Below the pieces are notes generated by a model. The model made no database searches. It worked only from the letters and a program-made list of their open reading frames with translations, and was not told the DNA's origin. Below are positions 14,687 through 22,662 of a DNA stretch of 35,272 nucleotides, in pieces. Source of the DNA: GCA-2729515 sp036336695 (GTDB lineage: Bacteria; Myxococcota_A; UBA9160; SMWR01); contig JAYZFQ010000107.1 of NCBI GenBank assembly GCA_036336695.1, forward strand, positions 1 to 35,272, in the 5' to 3' direction. How positions within the stretch are numbered: position 1 is the stretch's first letter; each line of letters opens with the position of its first letter. The position numbers were made by a program, and so were the translations under genes.

Positions 14687-16906
14687 TCAGGGCAGCGCGA
14701 TCCGGAAGCGTGTCCCCGACCCCACCCCCGGCTCGCAGACGATCGACCCGCCCAGTCGTGAGACGATCTTTTTCGCGGTTGCGAGACCCACCCCGGTGCC
14801 CTCGGGACGCGTCGTGAAGAAGAGATCGAAAAGTCGCTCTCGATGGCTCTCTGGAACCCCCGGCCCACTGTCGGAAACCGTCAAGACGGTCCGGCCCGCT
14901 TCTCGTTTCCCGGAGACTTCGATGCGCCCTCCGTCCGGCAAGGCGCGAAACGCGTTGCCGATGAGTTCCAGCAGGACTTCCGCGAGAAAATCGGGGTCCG
15001 TGTCCAGAGAAAACGGGTGCGTTTCCGTCCCGACCCGAAAATCGACGTTCTGACGCTCTGCCTGGTGTGATCCGGACGTCTCGAGCCGTTCGAAGAGTTC
15101 CCCGAGCTCGATCGTCCGAACGGCGGGGTCGAGAGGGCGCGAAAAGTCGAGCAGCGTGCGGATGCGCTGTTCGAGCCGGTCGGACTCCTGGAGTACGTCG
15201 CCCAGGATTCGACGCAGCTCCGGGCTGGTCGCCTGTTCCTGGGCCACCTGGGCCGAGGCCCGGATGCCCGCCAGCGGGTTTCGGATGCCGTGGGCGACGG
15301 AGCCGGCGACTTCTCCGACCGCCGCGAGGCGTTCTGCCTGGACCAGGGCAGATTGGGCGGTGCGCAGGTCGTCCATGGCCCGCGCATTGCGAAGCGCCAG
15401 GGCCACCTGGGAAGCCATGCCGCGCACGAGTTCGTGCTCGGCGGCGGAAAAGGGCGCTCCGGATTTCTTCGCCCCGCACGCGATCACGCCGAGGTCCTGG
15501 TTCCCGAACCGCAGGCGCTCGGAAAGCGCGCCCTCGGCCGGCACGCTTGCGTCGGTGCGCACGCGGACCCACGCCAACCCCAGGGCCTGGGAAAGCGTCT
15601 CTTCCGCGTAGGCCAGGATCTCCGGGGCACGATGTCGGTGGACCAGCTCCGCACCGCTTGCCTCGAGGGTCTGCCCCACGTTCACCTGGGTGCGAAAGAA
15701 GTACCGGTCGATCGCCCGTTGGACCCTGCTCCGAACGGGGTCGAACAGGGCGACGAGCACCACGATGAAGAGCAGCGCGGCCGCCGGACTCTGGGACGAG
15801 GCCGGTCCAAAGAGGGAATCCGCGAAGAGCAGCGCGCCCGCGTAGACGACGACGGCGGTCGCCGTGGCGGCGGAGTAGCCGAGGGAGAGCCGTATGAAGC
15901 GCTCGGCTTCGAGCAGGTTGTAGCGGAGGACCGCGTAAGCGATCGAGATCGGGAAGAAGACGATGAATGCGGAAATCCAGGTGAAGGAAAAATCCCAGCC
16001 CAGCAGGAAAAACGCGAAGACCGCGCTGGCGGGCAGCAGGCACGAAACGGCTGCGCCCGAGCAGACGATCGCGGCCCGCATGCGCTCGACGGGCTGGGTG
16101 GCTCGGACGAGTGCCCATCCGAGGCTCAGGGCCAGCGCGATCACGGAGACCGCGAGGGCCAGGTACACGCCGTAGGTGAGGTTTCGCGAGGCGTCGGGCG
16201 CGGCGTAGAAGTAGTTTCCGTTCGCCCAGCCGAGGGCCACCGCGACCGCCAGCAGGAACGCGACGACGAGGTGCCTGCGCGAAGCGCGCAGGCGTTCCGA
16301 TGGAAAGACGAGGGCGAGTTGGATGGCCGCGACAGGGGTCGCCGACTCGACGAGCAGGCAGAGTCGCACCAGGCGGAAGCCCGCGAACATGTCGACCGCG
16401 AGCGCGAACAGCGCACCGACCAGGATCAACAGGACGGCGAGGGCCCGCGCGTCGCTGCGCAGCGGTTGGAGATAGACGACCACTACTGCCATCAAGAAGA
16501 AGACTGCCGCCCCTGCGAGGTAGATTCCGAAGGTCTCGAGGTAGCGGCCAGGCGTGAGGCGCATGGTCTTCACCTGTACGGATTCTTCCCCGCCGTTCGC
16601 CAGGACGCGGTAGGTGATCGGCGTTCCGAGCGGCACCGTCCGCGCCCGTTCGAGAAGCGCGCGGCCATCGCGAAACGGTTCGCCGTCTACTGCAAGCACG
16701 CGCCCGTCCCGGACCGGCAACCCCGAGTCGACGCCGCTCCAGTCCGAGCCGTGGAACGCCACCAGGGTCCCGTTGTCCCAGGTGAGGAATCCGGGGAAGG
16801 GCTCGCCAACGAGTCGGGAACTCTCGTAGATCACGAACGCAAGGAGCGCGAAGGCTGCGGCGCCGATCGAAATCGCGAGGGCCGAACGTCGCAACGCCAA
16901 GGGCAT
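14687..16906 (-). CDS. Multi-span membrane sensor histidine kinase with PDZ-like loop and GAF domain
   Basis: 739 residues. An N-terminal helix (~10-27) is followed by a periplasmic segment (~40-118) that looks PDZ-like (SGLPVRDGRVLAVDGEPF, PLGTPITYRV). Several membrane helices span ~124-390, then a GAF-like domain (~425-510), HisKA and HATPase. The H-box reads SVAHGIRNPLAG with H539; Gly replaces the usual Glu/Asp right after the His. The ATPase has ELIGNAFRALP (N box), DSGPGVP (G1), LFDLFFTTRPEGTGVGLATAKKI (F and G2 boxes, quoted in parts of the same region). ATG at 16906 is chosen because the hydrophobic helix follows at once. It is divergent from lnt (43 bases) and tail-to-tail with the exported-protein genes. 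The NtrC-type protein at 11092 is its likely response regulator. Confidence 0.92.
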   Translation of the reverse strand: MPLALRRSALAISIGAAAFALLAFVIYESSRLVGEPFPGFLTWDNGTLVAFHGSDWSGVDSGLPVRDGRVLAVDGEPFRDGRALLERARTVPLGTPITYRVLANGGEESVQVKTMRLTPGRYLETFGIYLAGAAVFFLMAVVVVYLQPLRSDARALAVLLILVGALFALAVDMFAGFRLVRLCLLVESATPVAAIQLALVFPSERLRASRRHLVVAFLLAVAVALGWANGNYFYAAPDASRNLTYGVYLALAVSVIALALSLGWALVRATQPVERMRAAIVCSGAAVSCLLPASAVFAFFLLGWDFSFTWISAFIVFFPISIAYAVLRYNLLEAERFIRLSLGYSAATATAVVVYAGALLFADSLFGPASSQSPAAALLFIVVLVALFDPVRSRVQRAIDRYFFRTQVNVGQTLEASGAELVHRHRAPEILAYAEETLSQALGLAWVRVRTDASVPAEGALSERLRFGNQDLGVIACGAKKSGAPFSAAEHELVRGMASQVALALRNARAMDDLRTAQSALVQAERLAAVGEVAGSVAHGIRNPLAGIRASAQVAQEQATSPELRRILGDVLQESDRLEQRIRTLLDFSRPLDPAVRTIELGELFERLETSGSHQAERQNVDFRVGTETHPFSLDTDPDFLAEVLLELIGNAFRALPDGGRIEVSGKREAGRTVLTVSDSGPGVPESHRERLFDLFFTTRPEGTGVGLATAKKIVSRLGGSIVCEPGVGSGTRFRIALP

Positions 16907-16930
16907 CTCCCAGCTGCGAAAGCGCAAGCC

Positions 16931-16936
16931 TATCCT
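16931..16936 (+). promoter_or_regulatory. -10-like hexamer for lnt
   Basis: TATCCT, 13 bases before the ATG at 16950, in the 43-base divergent gap with the kinase gene. A start site about seven bases downstream would leave a leader of roughly six bases. No ribosome-binding sequence is visible before this ATG. Confidence 0.3.
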
Positions 16937-16949
16937 AGACTTCCGGGCG

Positions 16950-18440
16950 ATGGGTACTGGGGGACTGGTGTTGGCGGTGGTGGCCAGTGTGCTCGGTCTC
17001 GCACTGGCGCAACCGGGCATCGGGTTCTGGCCGCTCGTGTTCGTCTGCCTGGTGCCGCTGCTCTTGGCGCTGCGGGGCCGCTCCCTGGCGGCCCGCCTCG
17101 CAATCGCCTGGGTGTTCGGGACATTGGTTTCCGGCGCGGTCGCCGGGTGGCCCGCCATAGAGGCGCTCGCCGCCTATTTCGAGCTGGGCTGGCTGCCTGC
17201 TGCGCTCGCGTCGGCGGCGGTGGGCCAGGTCTTTGGCGCGCTCCCGATCACGCTGTTCGCCCTGCTCGCCGGCGATCTGCGCCAGGGCAAGCCCGTCCTG
17301 GTCCCGGTTCGAGTCGGTGTCGCCTGGATGGCTTCCGAGCTGGTTCGCGGTGCCCTGCTCGACGGCCTCCCCTGGATGGCCCTCGCGTACTCCCTGGTGC
17401 CGGTGCCGGAGTTGCTCGGAGCGGCCTCGCTCGGCGGCGCTGCCTTCGTCTCCGGCTGGTTGGCAGCGGTCAACGCCAGCCTTGCCCTCGGGCTACGCGC
17501 GCGCATGCGGGGGGCACTCCTGGGTGGCGCCGCCTGGACCCTGCTCGTCGGGCTGGGCATCGGCCTTTCCGTCCCGGAGGGGGGTGCCGTCCGGACCGAG
17601 CGTGTCGACACGCCCGGCTGGCTCCGGGTCCGGCTCGTCCAGGGGAACGTGACCAACGCCGAGCGGCGGGATCCGGGCCGAGCGCGCGACAGCGTGCGGC
17701 AGCTGGCCCAGGAGAGCGCCGGATCGCGGGCCGATCTCGTGGTGTGGCCCGAGAACGCGGTGAGCGCACTGATGCCGGCCAACGAGTCGCTGCTGCGGTC
17801 GAGCGTGCCCACCCCGCTGCCCTGGACCGATTTCCTGCTTCTCGGAACCCTGCGCGCCGGCACCGACCCCGGCGTTTTCTACAACACGTCTCTGCTCCTC
17901 GACCGCGAACTCCGTCCGGTGGGCCACGCGGACAAGCGCAAGCTCTTCCCCTTCTCCGAGTTCACGCCCTGGCCGTTCTCTCGCTCCGGGTCCCCGGGTT
18001 TCGAGGTGACACCGGGGCAGACCCCTCCGGTCCTGGCCGTGGCGGGGCAGCGCCTGGGGATGCTCGTCTGTTACGAAATCCTGTTTGCCGCGCTGGCTCG
18101 GGAACTCGTCCACGAGGGCGCGGGTCTGTTTGTGAACCTCTCGAACGACAGCTGGTTCGGCGCGAACCGCGGCCTGGACCAACACCTGGCAGCCGCGGTC
18201 CTGCGGGCGGTCGAGTTCCAGCGGCCGGTCCTGCGCGCAACCTCTACCGGAATCACGGCGGCGATCGACGCGCAGGGTCGTGTCGTCGCGAAGCTGCCCG
18301 TGTTGGAGGAGGGCGCGTTGTCCGTTTCTGTGCTCCCCGGCCAGGGCCTCTCGCTCTACGCCCGCATGGGCGACGCCCCCGGCTGGATCGCCAGCCTGTT
18401 GGTGCTGGTCCTGGCCCTGCGGCCCGGCCGGCCGGGGTAG
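16950..18440 (+). CDS. lnt: Apolipoprotein N-acyltransferase
   Basis: 496 residues. It attaches the third acyl chain to the N-terminal cysteine of lipoproteins in the inner membrane, the last step of lipoprotein maturation in Gram-negative bacteria. The first ~205 residues form several membrane helices (LVLAVVASVLGLALA, FWPLVFVCLVPLLLALRG and others). A nitrilase-type domain follows with the full triad: E268 in VVWPENAVS, K329 in HADKRKLFPFSEF, and C374 in MLVCYEILF. FVNLSNDSWFG is another conserved piece, and a last helix (IASLLVLVLAL) closes the protein. Length is normal for the family. The usual neighbour corC/ybeX is absent; the downstream gene is a WS/DGAT homologue 57 bases away. The start rests on ATG at 16950 with a normal first helix. 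Confidence 0.95.
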   Translation: MGTGGLVLAVVASVLGLALAQPGIGFWPLVFVCLVPLLLALRGRSLAARLAIAWVFGTLVSGAVAGWPAIEALAAYFELGWLPAALASAAVGQVFGALPITLFALLAGDLRQGKPVLVPVRVGVAWMASELVRGALLDGLPWMALAYSLVPVPELLGAASLGGAAFVSGWLAAVNASLALGLRARMRGALLGGAAWTLLVGLGIGLSVPEGGAVRTERVDTPGWLRVRLVQGNVTNAERRDPGRARDSVRQLAQESAGSRADLVVWPENAVSALMPANESLLRSSVPTPLPWTDFLLLGTLRAGTDPGVFYNTSLLLDRELRPVGHADKRKLFPFSEFTPWPFSRSGSPGFEVTPGQTPPVLAVAGQRLGMLVCYEILFAALARELVHEGAGLFVNLSNDSWFGANRGLDQHLAAAVLRAVEFQRPVLRATSTGITAAIDAQGRVVAKLPVLEEGALSVSVLPGQGLSLYARMGDAPGWIASLLVLVLALRPGRPG

Positions 18441-18485
18441 TGCTTCCCCGTCGGGCAACGCGCTGGTCGCGGCGCCGCACGCCGC

Positions 18486-18491
18486 TACCCT
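18486..18491 (+). promoter_or_regulatory. -10-like hexamer for the WS/DGAT-family gene
   Basis: TACCCT, six bases before the GTG at 18498 and 15 before the ATG at 18507. A start site about seven bases downstream would coincide with the GTG, giving a leaderless mRNA. Confidence 0.27.
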
Positions 18492-18497
18492 CCCCAG

Positions 18498-19916
18498 GTG
18501 CCGCGGATGTCCTACCAACGTCTGGGCCACGCGGCCGCCGCGCTCGTGGCCAGTGAGAGTTCCAGGCGCTTTGGACACCTGGGGTCCCTGCTCGTATTCG
18601 ACGCGGGACCGCTCGCCTGGTCCCACGGTGGGGTCGACTTCTCGGCCATTCGCGCGGCCGTCGATGCCGCAATTTCCCGTACGCCCCACTACCGGCGCAA
18701 GCTGAGTTGGATTCCCCTGGAAGGCCACCCGGTCTGGGTGGACGACCACGAATTCCGGCTCGACTACCACGTTCGTCACACGAGTCTGCCGCGTCCGGGC
18801 AGCCTCCAGCAGCTCCGCAAGGTGGCGGCGCGCATCCAGTCGCAACGGCTCGACCGGTCTCGTCCGCTCTGGGAGTACTGGGTGGTCGAGGGTCTCGAAG
18901 AGGACCGCTTCGCCATCGTGACCAAGACGCACCTGGCCTTGATCCAGGATGCGGGAACCGACGCGCTGCAGGCGCTGCTGAAGCCCGACCCGGAAGCGGC
19001 GGCAGACGACGCGGCGCCCCACCGACCCGAGCCGGTGCCGGCGGCTGCGGAGCTTTTCTACGAGGAGGTGATCCGCCAGGCTCGGCTTCCCCGCCGCGGT
19101 TGGCAGTGGGTGCGCGATTCGTTGTCCTCGGATCAGTGGGCGCAGTCGTTCCGAGATCAACTGGATCGTGCGGTTCAGGTGCTCGGGTACACCCTTGCCG
19201 AGCGGCACGAATTGCCCCTGCGCGGTCCGGTCGGCCCGCATCGGACGGTCGACTACCTGATGCTTCCGCTTTCCGTTGCCCATGACGTACGCCGGGCTCT
19301 GGGCGGGACGACACTGGACGTGATTCTCGCCGCCCTCGCGGGCGCCGTTGGCCGCTACTTGTCGCTGCACTACGTGAACCCGACGACTCTGGATCTGCGG
19401 GCGTCGCTGCCCGTTGCGTTGCCCGGCTCCGAAACAGGTCAGCGCGTAGGGGAATGGACGGTCGAGCTTCCCGCCTGGGAGACGGACCCGGCGCGTTGTT
19501 TCGCGCGGGTCAAGGCGGCGCGGTTAGAGGCCGAGGCCGCTGGCACGCTCGCGCCCGCCGCGGACCTCGGCCCCGCCGAAGCGCTCGATGTCTCGCGGCT
19601 TCCGGTGGGTGCTGCGGGAATCCTTGCCGCGCCGGCGCGCACGACGCTCCGGCTCGCGAGTTTCGCGCTGCCGGCGGAATCGCTCTATCTGCGCGGTGCA
19701 CGGCTTGCCGCCTGCTTCGCCAACCTTCCCCTGTCCGGTCAAGCCGGGCTGGGGGTCAGTGTCTTCCGCTACGGCGGCTCCCTTCACTGGGGAATCAATG
19801 CGGACTACGACCGCATGCCCGATCTCCCCCGCTTTACGGAAGCCCTGCGCCAGTCGTTCCGCGCGTTGGAGCGCCTCGCTTCCGAGCGCCCGCTCAGCCT
19901 CGTCCGAGCGTCCTAG
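18498..19916 (+). CDS. Wax ester synthase/diacylglycerol acyltransferase family protein with altered active site
   Basis: 472 residues in the WS/DGAT fold. Recognisable parts: HLGSLLVFDAG near the start, HVRHTSLPRPGSLQQL, LDRSRPLWEYWVVEGL, TTLDVILAALAGAVGRYL, ASLPVALPG, and a C-terminal domain with SLYLRGARL and GLGVSVFRYGGSLHWGINAD. The family joins acyl-CoA to long-chain alcohols or diacylglycerol to make storage lipids. The hallmark HHxxxDG is here KTHLALIQDAG (H145-L146): the second, catalytic His is Leu, and the following Asp-Gly is displaced. Activity is therefore doubtful or differently organised. Start: GTG at 18498, or ATG at 18507 (AGGTG nine bases upstream). It lies downstream of lnt and converges with the hydrolase gene. 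Confidence 0.85.
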   Translation: MPRMSYQRLGHAAAALVASESSRRFGHLGSLLVFDAGPLAWSHGGVDFSAIRAAVDAAISRTPHYRRKLSWIPLEGHPVWVDDHEFRLDYHVRHTSLPRPGSLQQLRKVAARIQSQRLDRSRPLWEYWVVEGLEEDRFAIVTKTHLALIQDAGTDALQALLKPDPEAAADDAAPHRPEPVPAAAELFYEEVIRQARLPRRGWQWVRDSLSSDQWAQSFRDQLDRAVQVLGYTLAERHELPLRGPVGPHRTVDYLMLPLSVAHDVRRALGGTTLDVILAALAGAVGRYLSLHYVNPTTLDLRASLPVALPGSETGQRVGEWTVELPAWETDPARCFARVKAARLEAEAAGTLAPAADLGPAEALDVSRLPVGAAGILAAPARTTLRLASFALPAESLYLRGARLAACFANLPLSGQAGLGVSVFRYGGSLHWGINADYDRMPDLPRFTEALRQSFRALERLASERPLSLVRAS

Positions 19917-19919
19917 GGG

Positions 19920-19938
19920 CTCGGCGGCTTCAGCCGAG
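19920..19938. terminator. Stem-loop between converging genes
   Basis: CTCGGC (19920-19925) pairs with GCCGAG (19933-19938) around a 7-base loop. It begins four bases after the WS/DGAT stop and ends just before the hydrolase stop, the place for a shared terminator. T tracts on either side are minimal. Confidence 0.4.
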
Positions 19939-19939
19939 T

Positions 19940-21121
19940 TCAGGTGCTGCGGTCGAGCCCTGCGCTGGCGAGACTCTGCGCGATGAATTCCCGGGTGCTG
20001 CCGTTCATGACGCCGAGGACGTGTCCACCCGAAAACCAGTGGATCGCAGGCTCGTCCCAGTGTCGCCACAGCGCCCGGGGCTGGTCGGGATGAACGACGC
20101 GGTCGGCGATGCCGGCGTAGATGAAGCGCCGGTCCTTCGGCAGGCGCGGTGCCAGCGCGAGAGGCGAGACCACGTGGCTCAGGGTGCGGACGACGCTCCA
20201 GTCGACGCGCAGTTCGTCGCCGTAGCGCCGCATGATCCACGGCTCGTTGTCCCGGGCCAGGTTCGGGAAGTCCACGCAGGGGATCCCGGCGATGACGCAG
20301 GCGAGCGCGTCCTCCAGGCCCGCCACGAGCGCCGCCACGTACCCGCCCAGGGAAATCCCATAGAGGCCCACCTCCTCGCCGCCGCGGGTCCGGGCCCAGG
20401 AAACGACCCGCCGGACGTCCCAGGCTGCCTGGGCGAAGAGGAAGATCATCTTCATGTAGTCGGGTTCGAGCACTTCACCGCCGCTGAATCGCTTCTGGCC
20501 GCGCGGTCCGTGCAGGGGAAGCACCGGCAGCACGAGATTCAGGCCGAGGGTTTCGTGGAGGTGGGCAACCTGGAACCCCGCGAAGTTCATGAAAGGCGAG
20601 CCCATGCCGAAACCGTGGATGCAGACGAGCCAGGGACGCGGCTCGGGGTGCTCGAGCACGTAGGCATGGACGGTCGCGTTGGTGGGGTGGTCCAGCCAGC
20701 GCTCGCGACCCGGTTCTTCGGGATGGGGGGCATACTGGCTTTCGAATACGAGTCGCCGGAAGGGCTGGCGACGGGGCCCGTACCAGCTCGCTTCGTCCGC
20801 CAGCCCCGCGGTCTCGAGCGGCGGTGGTTCCTCGTGATAGGACGCCGGACTCGCGAGCCACCCCCGCGCCTCGTAGAGGCTTCGGGCGAGCGCCACTTCG
20901 TGGAGCATGCGGCGAAGCCGTTCGGGCAGGGGGACACCCGTCATCGCGCTCGTCGACAGGGTGAAGGTCCGGTCGAGCAGGGCTTCTCCGAGCAGCCCGA
21001 TGCTCGGCTCGAGGGGCGGCACGTCGGGATAACGAGAGCGGCCCCGGAGCGCCTCGCGCGTTTCCCCGAGCAGCCCGTCGAGTTGCTGGAGCGGCGCCGT
21101 CAGGAGCTGGCCGAGCGGCAT
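19940..21121 (-). CDS. Alpha/beta hydrolase fold protein
   Basis: 393 residues. After a ~150-residue N-terminal region of unknown function comes a hydrolase core. The oxyanion strand is VCIHGFGMGSP, the nucleophile elbow YGISLGGY with S257, the acid D340 in IYAGIADRVV, and the base H367 in FSGGHVLGV. The triad is complete, so an active esterase, lipase or thioesterase is likely; the substrate is not evident. No signal peptide is visible. The dehydrogenase gene ends 72 bases upstream on the same strand, and this is probably the last gene of a minus-strand unit starting at or after sucA. The region before ATG 21121 lacks a clear ribosome site, so the exact start is less certain. Confidence 0.85.
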   Translation of the reverse strand: MPLGQLLTAPLQQLDGLLGETREALRGRSRYPDVPPLEPSIGLLGEALLDRTFTLSTSAMTGVPLPERLRRMLHEVALARSLYEARGWLASPASYHEEPPPLETAGLADEASWYGPRRQPFRRLVFESQYAPHPEEPGRERWLDHPTNATVHAYVLEHPEPRPWLVCIHGFGMGSPFMNFAGFQVAHLHETLGLNLVLPVLPLHGPRGQKRFSGGEVLEPDYMKMIFLFAQAAWDVRRVVSWARTRGGEEVGLYGISLGGYVAALVAGLEDALACVIAGIPCVDFPNLARDNEPWIMRRYGDELRVDWSVVRTLSHVVSPLALAPRLPKDRRFIYAGIADRVVHPDQPRALWRHWDEPAIHWFSGGHVLGVMNGSTREFIAQSLASAGLDRST

Positions 21122-21146
21122 GACTGGAGAGCGTCGCGGCGGATGT

Positions 21147-21170
21147 GCCCGCGGTCAACCCCGCGCGGGC
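21147..21170. other. Intercistronic hairpin between dehydrogenase and hydrolase genes
   Basis: GCCCGCG (21147-21153) pairs with CGCGGGC (21164-21170) around a 10-base loop. It lies in the 72-base gap. No T tract follows on the minus strand, so RNA-stability or partial termination is more likely than a full terminator. Confidence 0.4.
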
Positions 21171-21193
21171 TCCCGGTCGAAATCCGGAACGGC

Positions 21194-22195
21194 TCAGTGC
21201 GGTTGGATGATGACTTTGCCGGCGACCTTCGGGTCGCGGGCAACGCTCAATGCCGCGTCGAACTCCTCGAGCGGGAAGCGGTGCGTGACCATCGGGCTCA
21301 CGTCGGTTTCCGCCAGGACCGCCAACGAAAGGGTGTAGTCGTCGGGGTATTCCATTGCGCCGGTGATCTGCATTTCCTTCATCATCACGAGCATGAAATT
21401 GACCGGAACCTCCTGGCGGTGCAGGGCCACCACGGACATCCGGGCGCCCGGCCGCGCGTTCGCGATGATGTCGGGGATCACCGGCGCACCCGAGGCTTCG
21501 ATATAGGCGTCGCTTCCGACCACGGGGATGCCGTAGAGCGCGTCCCGGCCGTGGAGTTCGCCGAGCCGTTCCCAGACGTTCACCGCGCCGGCATTCAGCG
21601 TTTCCCGGGCGCCGAGTTCCCGCGCCAGCCCGAGCCGGTGGTCGGAAAGATCCACCGCGACCACGTCGTCGAAACCGCGATGCCGCAGCGTGGCCACGGC
21701 GGCGAGCCCGATGGGTCCGGCGCCGAAGACGACGACCTTCTCTCCGGGTTGCGCGCCGCTCTTGTCGACGGCGTTCATGCCCACGCCCAGTGGCTCGGCC
21801 AGTGCGCCGATCTCGAACGGCATCGCATCCGGAATCTCGAAGAGGCTCTTTCCGTCGGCAGCGTTGCGCACGAGCAGGCGCCGCGCGAAGCCTCCTTCGG
21901 TGCCTCCGTTTCCGATGCTCACTCCCCCGCCGAGCGGGTTGACGGCGACGCGGGAACCCGCAGCGACCCCCTTCACTTCGCTGCCCACGCTTTCGACGAC
22001 GCCGGCGAGCTCGTGGCCGAGTGGCATCGGTGTGCCCGAGGGCCCCGCGAGACCACCGAGCTTGATGTACCCGAGGTCGCTGCCGCAGATGCCGCAGGCT
22101 TCGACCCGCACCACCGCGTCGCGCGGGCCGGCGACGGGTTCTTCGACCTCGGCAAGGCGGACGTCTTCGGGACCGTGGAGTTCGACGCGTTTCAT
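21194..22195 (-). CDS. Zinc-type medium-chain alcohol dehydrogenase/reductase
   Basis: 333 residues. Catalytic zinc ligands: C37 in ACGICGSD, H61-E62 in PLGHELAG, and the E134 region ALAEPLGVG. The Rossmann motif is VVVFGAGPIGLAAVATL, followed by VVAVDLSDHRLGLARELGA, whose Asp favours NAD. The four-cysteine structural zinc loop seen in classical alcohol dehydrogenases is absent; that region reads NPLGGGVSIGNGGTEGG. This fits the sorbitol/threonine-dehydrogenase-like branch whose members can lack it. Substrate unknown. The carboxymuconolactone-decarboxylase-family gene ends 71 bases upstream, and the alpha/beta hydrolase gene follows, so a small catabolic unit is plausible. Confidence 0.9.
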   Translation of the reverse strand: MKRVELHGPEDVRLAEVEEPVAGPRDAVVRVEACGICGSDLGYIKLGGLAGPSGTPMPLGHELAGVVESVGSEVKGVAAGSRVAVNPLGGGVSIGNGGTEGGFARRLLVRNAADGKSLFEIPDAMPFEIGALAEPLGVGMNAVDKSGAQPGEKVVVFGAGPIGLAAVATLRHRGFDDVVAVDLSDHRLGLARELGARETLNAGAVNVWERLGELHGRDALYGIPVVGSDAYIEASGAPVIPDIIANARPGARMSVVALHRQEVPVNFMLVMMKEMQITGAMEYPDDYTLSLAVLAETDVSPMVTHRFPLEEFDAALSVARDPKVAGKVIIQPH

Positions 22196-22217
22196 CGTGA
22201 AGTTCCGGGTGGCGCGC

Positions 22218-22223
22218 AGGATA
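22218..22223 (-). promoter_or_regulatory. -10-like hexamer for the dehydrogenase gene
   Basis: TATCCT on the minus strand, 22 bases before the ATG at 22195, identical to the hexamer before lnt. It suggests the dehydrogenase and hydrolase can be transcribed separately from sucA. Confidence 0.3.
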
Positions 22224-22266
22224 CCACCGTGCGCGGCGGGTGTGCGGGGCCTGGCTCCAGTTGTCT

Positions 22267-22650
22267 TCAGCCCTCGGCCGATTCCTTCTCGAACGCGGCG
22301 ATGGCCTGCTCGGTGGTGGCGATCAGGCCGGCGGCGCGGGGATAGCCGGCGTACTGCGCCAGCTGGATCAGCGTTTCGCGTACCTGGGCCGGCGTGAGTT
22401 CACCGTTCTTGAGCGCCGCCGTGACCTGCACGCCCCAGGGCATGCTTTCTCCCATGCACGCGATGACGCCCATGACGAGCAGGCGGCGGTCGCGCATCGA
22501 GAGTTCCTCTCGGGTCCAGACTTCCGCGAACACCTGCTTCAGCATCAGGTCGAGAAACGCGACGTTGCCTTCCGGCGGAATCGCGACCTCACCTGCGTAG
22601 ACTTTCTGGATCGTCTCGTATCCGGTCTCCCAGCGCTCCGAATTGGCCAT
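22267..22650 (-). CDS. Carboxymuconolactone decarboxylase (CMD) family protein
   Basis: 127 residues, all-helical. The family is recognised from LSMRDRRLLVMGVIACMG, TAALKNGELTPAQVRETLIQLAQYAGYPRA and the closing helix. CMD proteins include gamma-carboxymuconolactone decarboxylases and AhpD-like peroxidase partners. The AhpD CxxC pair is absent, and the His normally found just before the AALxNG segment of the decarboxylases is Val here (GVQVTAAL), so neither named activity is supported. It starts 12 bases after the sucA stop, with AAGGAAG as ribosome site, so the two are surely cotranscribed; a functional link with 2-oxoglutarate dehydrogenase is not obvious. Confidence 0.85.
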   Translation of the reverse strand: MANSERWETGYETIQKVYAGEVAIPPEGNVAFLDLMLKQVFAEVWTREELSMRDRRLLVMGVIACMGESMPWGVQVTAALKNGELTPAQVRETLIQLAQYAGYPRAAGLIATTEQAIAAFEKESAEG

Positions 22651-22662
22651 GGATGCTTCCTT

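Noticed and set aside
13020..16118. Long minus-strand open frame over the exported-protein genes and kinase
   Set aside because: Antisense or out-of-frame shadow; the real genes there have signal peptides, EF-hands or kinase boxes.
15290..18556. Very long open frame on the plus strand across the sensor kinase and lnt genes
   Set aside because: It is antisense to the kinase and out of frame with lnt; low-complexity Arg/Gly/Ala text with no family motif, as GC-rich DNA often gives in the opposite frame.
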